From assembly GCF_014168815.1 (NCBI RefSeq), contig NZ_AP021972.1, positions 4,526,001 to 4,590,000 on the forward strand: a stretch of DNA of 64,000 nt, read 5' to 3'. This DNA comes from Klebsiella sp. WP3-W18-ESBL-02. Lineage in GTDB: Bacteria > Pseudomonadota > Gammaproteobacteria > Enterobacterales > Enterobacteriaceae. The notes beneath the pieces were generated by a model that saw nothing but the letters and a program-made list of their open reading frames with translations, was not told where the DNA came from and searched no databases. A program made the translations under genes and the position numbers. Below, one piece after another: positions 59,934 to 64,000 of the stretch. Position 1 is the first letter of the stretch. Each line of letters begins with the position of its first letter.

Positions 59934-61877
59934 ATGATCAAGTTTAGCGCAACGCTTCTGGCCACGCTGATCGCTGCCAGCGTCAATGCCGCCACGGTGG
60001 ACCTCCGCATTATGGAAACCACCGATCTTCATAGCAATATGATGGATTTTGATTACTACAAAGATACCGCGACCGAGAAGTTCGGCCTGGTGCGCACGGC
60101 GAGCCTGATCAATGCCGCCCGCAGCGAGGTGAAAAATAGCGTACTGGTGGATAACGGCGACGTCATTCAGGGCAGCCCGATGGGCGACTATGCGGCTGCG
60201 AAAGGGCTGAAACAGGGTGATACCCACCCGGTATACAAGGCGATGAACCTGCTCGACTATACCGTGGGTAACCTCGGTAACCATGAATTCAACTACGGTC
60301 TGGATTACCTGCACAAAGCGCTGGCTGGCGCGAAGTTCCCTTATATTAACGCCAATATTATCGACGTTAAGACCCAAAAGCCGATGTTCACACCGTACCT
60401 GATCAAAGAGACGGAAGTGACCGATAAAGACGGCAACAAGCATCCGCTGAAAATCGGCTATATCGGCTTTGTTCCGCCACAGATCATGACCTGGGATAAG
60501 GCTAACCTCAGCGGTAAAGTGACGGTCAACGATATCACTGAAACTGCACGCCACTATGTACCAGAGATGCGCGCGAACGGCGCGGACGTCGTCGTGGTGA
60601 TTGCCCACTCCGGCCTCTCTGCCGATCCGTACCAGGCGATGGCGGAAAACTCGGTATATTACTTAAGCCAGGTGCCAGGCGTTGACGCCATCATGTTCGG
60701 CCATGCCCACGCCGTGTTCCCAAGTAAAGACTTTGCCGACATCAAAGGCGCGGATATCGCCAAAGGCACCCTCAACGGCATTCCTGCGGTGATGCCCGGC
60801 ATGTGGGGCGACCACCTCGGCGTTGTCGATCTGGTGCTGAATAACGACAGTGGGAAATGGCAGGTTACCTCCGCCCAGGCACAGGCGCGCCCGATTTACG
60901 ATGCCGCGACCAAGAAATCACTGGCAGCAGAAGATAACACGTTGGTGCAGGCGCTGAAGGCCGACCACGACGCCACCCGCGAGTTCGTCAGCAAGCCTAT
61001 CGGTAAATCATCCGACAACATGTACAGTTTCCTCTCACTGGTGCAGGACGATCCGACCGTACAGGTCGTCAACATGGCGCAAAAAGCCTACGTTGAGCAC
61101 TATATTCAGGGCGACCCGGACCTGGCGAAGCTGCCGGTGCTGTCTGCCGCTGCCCCGTTCAAAGCGGGCGGTCGTAAGAACGATCCGGCCAGCTATGTTG
61201 AAGTGGAAAAAGGTCAACTGACCTTCCGCAACGCTGCCGATCTTTACCTCTACCCCAACACTCTGGTAGTGGTTAAAGCCAGCGGCAAAGAGGTGAAAGA
61301 GTGGCTGGAGTGCTCCGCCGGGCAGTTCAATCAGATTGACCCGCACAGCAGCAAGCCGCAGTCGCTGATTAACTGGGACGGTTTCCGCACCTATAACTTC
61401 GACGTTATCGACGGCGTGAACTATCAGGTTGATGTGACCCAACCGGCCCGCTACGACGGCGAATGCCAGAGCATTAACCCGCAGTCCGAGCGTATTAAGC
61501 ATCTGACCTTCAACGGTAAGCCGATCGACCCGAACGCCATGTTCCTCGTCGCGACCAACAACTATCGCGCCTACGGCGGTAAGTTCGCGGGCACCGGCGA
61601 TAGCCATATCGCTTTTGCCTCACCGGATGAGAACCGTTCGGTGCTGGCCGCCTGGATTAGCGCAGAATCGAAGAAAGCGGGCGCAATCCATCCGGCCGCG
61701 GACAACAACTGGCGACTGGCGCCTATCCACAGCGACAGCCAGCTGGATATTCGCTTTGAGACCTCACCGTCAGAAAAAGCGGCGGCGTTTATTAAAGAGA
61801 AAGCGCAGTATCCGATGAAGCAGGTCGCCACCGATGATATTGGCTTTGCTATTTATCAGCTGGATTTGAGCAAGTAA
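59934..61877 (+). CDS. cpdB: 2',3'-cyclic-nucleotide 2'-phosphodiesterase/3'-nucleotidase
   Basis: A 647-aa periplasmic metallophosphatase. Signal peptide MIKFSATLLATLIAASVNA, then metal motifs METTDLHSN, VDNGDVIQGSP, LGNHEFNYG and FGHAHAVFP, and a C-terminal 5'-nucleotidase domain. ATG 59934 gives the E. coli length; the frame is open from 59856. Confidence 0.97.
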   Translation: MIKFSATLLATLIAASVNAATVDLRIMETTDLHSNMMDFDYYKDTATEKFGLVRTASLINAARSEVKNSVLVDNGDVIQGSPMGDYAAAKGLKQGDTHPVYKAMNLLDYTVGNLGNHEFNYGLDYLHKALAGAKFPYINANIIDVKTQKPMFTPYLIKETEVTDKDGNKHPLKIGYIGFVPPQIMTWDKANLSGKVTVNDITETARHYVPEMRANGADVVVVIAHSGLSADPYQAMAENSVYYLSQVPGVDAIMFGHAHAVFPSKDFADIKGADIAKGTLNGIPAVMPGMWGDHLGVVDLVLNNDSGKWQVTSAQAQARPIYDAATKKSLAAEDNTLVQALKADHDATREFVSKPIGKSSDNMYSFLSLVQDDPTVQVVNMAQKAYVEHYIQGDPDLAKLPVLSAAAPFKAGGRKNDPASYVEVEKGQLTFRNAADLYLYPNTLVVVKASGKEVKEWLECSAGQFNQIDPHSSKPQSLINWDGFRTYNFDVIDGVNYQVDVTQPARYDGECQSINPQSERIKHLTFNGKPIDPNAMFLVATNNYRAYGGKFAGTGDSHIAFASPDENRSVLAAWISAESKKAGAIHPAADNNWRLAPIHSDSQLDIRFETSPSEKAAAFIKEKAQYPMKQVATDDIGFAIYQLDLSK

Positions 61878-61884
61878 AAACCGT

Positions 61885-61951
61885 ACCGGGTGACGGCTAC
61901 GCCTTGCCCGGCCTACTCTTCAGGCCGGATAAGGCGCTGCCGCCATCCGGC
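61885..61951. repeat. BIME/REP repeat
   Basis: GGCTACGCCTTGCCCGGCCTAC followed by GCCGGATAAGGCGCTGCC, inverted REP units between convergent cpdB and ytfH. Confidence 0.8.
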
Positions 61952-61975
61952 AAAAACCTCACCGGGACAGGACGC

Positions 61976-62356
61976 TCACGCCGGGATCTGCTGCGCCATC
62001 ACCTGCGGCAAATTCACCTCAATCCAATCCGCCAGCGCCGCCACCTTCTCACTGACCGCTTCGCCGAGCGGTGTCAGGCTATACTCTACGTGCGGCGGCA
62101 CCACCGGGTAAGACATGCGGTTGATAAAGCCGTCCTGCTCCAGAGCCTGAAGCGACTGGGCGAGCATTTTTTCGCTGACGCCGCCCATTTTCCGGCGCAG
62201 ATCGCTAAAGCGGTGCGTACCCTCACGCAGCGCCACCAGAATCAGCACGCCCCAGCGGCTGGTCACGTGCTTGAGCACCTCCCGCGACGGGCAGTTGGCC
62301 GAGAACAGATCGCCATCGCGCATCTTTTGCGCCAGGGTCGCATTACTTTCTTTCAT
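61976..62356 (-). CDS. ytfH: HxlR-family transcriptional regulator YtfH
   Basis: A 126-aa winged-helix regulator with NCPSREVLKHVTSRWGVLILVALREG, the HxlR signature with its conserved cysteine that can sense electrophiles or oxidants. It is divergent from qorB. The 84-base gap holds GTACGTAC and TACTTACTAAAAGTTAGT, probable operator DNA. Confidence 0.93.
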   Translation of the reverse strand: MKESNATLAQKMRDGDLFSANCPSREVLKHVTSRWGVLILVALREGTHRFSDLRRKMGGVSEKMLAQSLQALEQDGFINRMSYPVVPPHVEYSLTPLGEAVSEKVAALADWIEVNLPQVMAQQIPA

Positions 62357-62440
62357 ACTTACCTTTTTGTACGTACTTACTAAAAGTTAGTTATGGTGTT
62401 AGCTTACCACAACACCCGATGAACACGAAGGAGAATACCC

Positions 62441-63289
62441 ATGATCGCCATTACCGGAGCCACCGGCCAGCTGGGCCAACACGTGATTGCCAACCTGCTT
62501 AACACCGCCGCCGCCGCACAATTGGTTGCCATTGTACGTAACCCGGCGAAAGCCGCCGCGCTGAGCCAGCAGGGGGTTAGCGTACGCCAGGCCGACTACG
62601 GCGACGAAACCGCGCTAACGCAGGCACTACAGGGCGTCGAGAAGCTGCTGATTATCTCCTCCAGCGAAGTCGGCCAGCGTGCGCCGCAGCACCGTAATAT
62701 CATCAAGGCGGCAAAGACGGCGGGCGTTAAATTCATTGCCTACACCAGCCTGCTGCATGCCGATACTTCACCGCTAGGCCTCGCCGTCGAACACATTGAA
62801 ACCGAAAAAATGCTGGCCGATTCCGGTATCCCTTATGCCCTGCTGCGTAACGGCTGGTATACCGAAAACTATCTGGCCAGCGCGCCGGCAGCCCTGGAGC
62901 ATGGCGTGTTTATCGGCGCAGCCGGTGAAGGCAAAATTGCCTCTGCGACCCGCGCAGACTACGCCGCCGCCGCCGCACGCGTGATGACGGAAGACGGCCA
63001 CGCAGGGAAAGTGTATGAACTTGCGGGCGATAACGGCTGGACGCTCAGCGAGCTGGCCGCCGAACTGACCAAACAGAGTGGCAAAAACGTGGTTTACCAG
63101 AACCTGGGCCAGGCCGATTTCGCTGCGGCGCTGAAGAGCGTAGGCCTGCCTGCCGGGCTGGCGGATATGCTGGCTGACTCAGATATCGGCGCCGCCAAAG
63201 GCGGTCTGTTTGACGACAGCCATACCCTGAGCACGCTGATTGGTCGCCCGACCACCTCGCTTGCCGACAGCGTCAAAGACCTGCTGTAA
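62441..63289 (+). CDS. qorB: NmrA-like quinone oxidoreductase QorB
   Basis: A 282-aa NADPH-dependent quinone reductase with the Rossmann motif IAITGATGQLGQHVI. Probably induced through the divergent YtfH. Length is near E. coli QorB. Confidence 0.95.
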   Translation: MIAITGATGQLGQHVIANLLNTAAAAQLVAIVRNPAKAAALSQQGVSVRQADYGDETALTQALQGVEKLLIISSSEVGQRAPQHRNIIKAAKTAGVKFIAYTSLLHADTSPLGLAVEHIETEKMLADSGIPYALLRNGWYTENYLASAPAALEHGVFIGAAGEGKIASATRADYAAAAARVMTEDGHAGKVYELAGDNGWTLSELAAELTKQSGKNVVYQNLGQADFAAALKSVGLPAGLADMLADSDIGAAKGGLFDDSHTLSTLIGRPTTSLADSVKDLL

Positions 63290-63369
63290 GCGTTAAATAA
63301 TCGTTAAAGAGGGTAGCGCCCCCACGGGTCATCTCGGATAATAAAAAGAGGGCCCAGGGGGAGTTTAAC

Positions 63370-64000
63370 GTGCAAGGTGTACCGGAACAGTTCAGCGACG
63401 AGAAAGACAGCGCGCGCTTTCGCCACCTGGCGCAGGTGCCGGGCGTCGAGCTGTACCATGCGCATATTTCGCGCTATGCCTTTGAACCCCACACTCACGA
63501 AGCGTTCGGCATTGGCGTCATTGAGGCCGGGGCCGAGCGTTTCCGCTACCGCGGCAGCCAGCACGTCGCCCCCGTTCATTCAGTGGTGACCATGAACCCC
63601 GACGAGCTGCATACCGGCGAGGCGGAAACCGCCGACGGATGGCGCTATCGGATGATTTATCTGCAGCCCGATCTGCTTGAGGAAGTGACCGGTATCCGCC
63701 ATTGGTGGTTTGCCGATGCCACCCGCCACGATCCGCAGCGTTCTTTACTGATTGGCCGCCAAATCCACGCCCTGTGGCATACCGACGATCCGCTAGCACA
63801 GAAAGGCCTGCTGCTGGAGATGATCGACACCTTCCGACCGCTCGCCTGCCACGCCCCTGTGCGAACAGAAGCCGCCCATCGCTTTGCCCGCGTACGCGAT
63901 TATCTTTACGACAACTACATGCATCCCATTACCCTTGACGAATTAGCGGGCGTCGCGGCGCTCAGTCCGTGGCACTTCCAGCGTCAGTTTAAAGCCCATT
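63370..64000 (+). CDS. AraC-family transcriptional regulator (partial, runs off the window)
   Basis: A frame starting at GTG 63370, after GGGGGAG, stays open to the window end. It begins QGVPEQFSDEKDSARF. The N-terminal cupin-like part has YAFEPHTHEAFGIGVIEAG, followed by the HTH start (ITLDELAGVAALSPWHFQRQFKAH). At least 210 residues are visible. The effector is unknown. Confidence 0.85.
   Translation, partial: MQGVPEQFSDEKDSARFRHLAQVPGVELYHAHISRYAFEPHTHEAFGIGVIEAGAERFRYRGSQHVAPVHSVVTMNPDELHTGEAETADGWRYRMIYLQPDLLEEVTGIRHWWFADATRHDPQRSLLIGRQIHALWHTDDPLAQKGLLLEMIDTFRPLACHAPVRTEAAHRFARVRDYLYDNYMHPITLDELAGVAALSPWHFQRQFKAH

Overview
The window is chromosomal DNA of an enterobacterium close to Escherichia, probably Enterobacter, Citrobacter or Leclercia. 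The backbone keeps the E. coli gene order treR-treBC-nrdDG ... cybC-tldE-darP-mpl-fbp-yjfF-ytfT-ytfR-ytfQ-ppa-ytfP-tamB-tamA-msrA ... ytfL-ytfK-ytfJ-cysQ-cpdB-ytfH-qorB. E. coli-style BIME/REP repeats sit between many genes.

Three host blocks are not part of the E. coli order. (1) Between nrdG and cybC lies a minus-strand catabolic cluster: a single-PRD protein, an SFCGS protein, DUF4312, DUF4311, DUF4310, an amidohydrolase, DgaE, DgaF, an exported lactonase and a BglG/MtlR-type regulator. It looks like an uncharacterised PTS-like uptake system feeding amino-sugar-acid degradation. (2) A chemoreceptor gene lies between fbp and the galactofuranose transporter. (3) Between msrA and ytfL lie a LacI-type regulator, four consecutive Gfo/Idh/MocA dehydrogenases and a GPH-family symporter.

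The most unusual content is a 6.54 kb element present twice in the same orientation, at 9888-16431 and 33372-39914. The copies appear identical except for one T in a terminator T-run. Each starts TGTA, ends TACA and has its own 5-bp target duplication (GCCGG and CCGGG). The two ends resemble the phage Mu left and right ends. Inside there is no transposase, repressor, portal, terminase large subunit or lysis gene. In order the element holds an AT-rich left region, a C4-antisense-RNA/ash region with an Icd-like gene and a coupled 110-aa ORF (a P1/P4-type immunity arrangement), three related small regulators with Gp27-like and Mor-like modules, a Mu gpI-type protease/scaffold, a Mu gpT-type major capsid protein and a 584-aa tail tape-measure protein. 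I interpret it as a Mu-type transposable phage satellite that is moved, replicated and packaged in trans by a Mu-like helper and supplies its own capsid, capsid protease and tail ruler. This is an inference; no helper is in the window.

Copy 1 splits dgaF and replaces the enzyme's last residues with element-encoded ones. Copy 2 splits ytfR after seven codons and cuts the galactofuranose transporter operon between ytfQ and ytfRT-yjfF. The copies are direct repeats about 16.9 kb apart, so recombination could delete the tldE-darP-mpl-fbp segment between them.

The rest is ordinary housekeeping: trehalose uptake and hydrolysis under a TreR operator, anaerobic ribonucleotide reductase under FNR/NrdR sites, murein recycling (Mpl), gluconeogenesis (Fbp), pyrophosphatase, outer-membrane protein insertion (TamAB), methionine sulfoxide repair, PAP phosphatase (CysQ), periplasmic nucleotide phosphatase (CpdB), and an AraC-type regulator running off the right edge.
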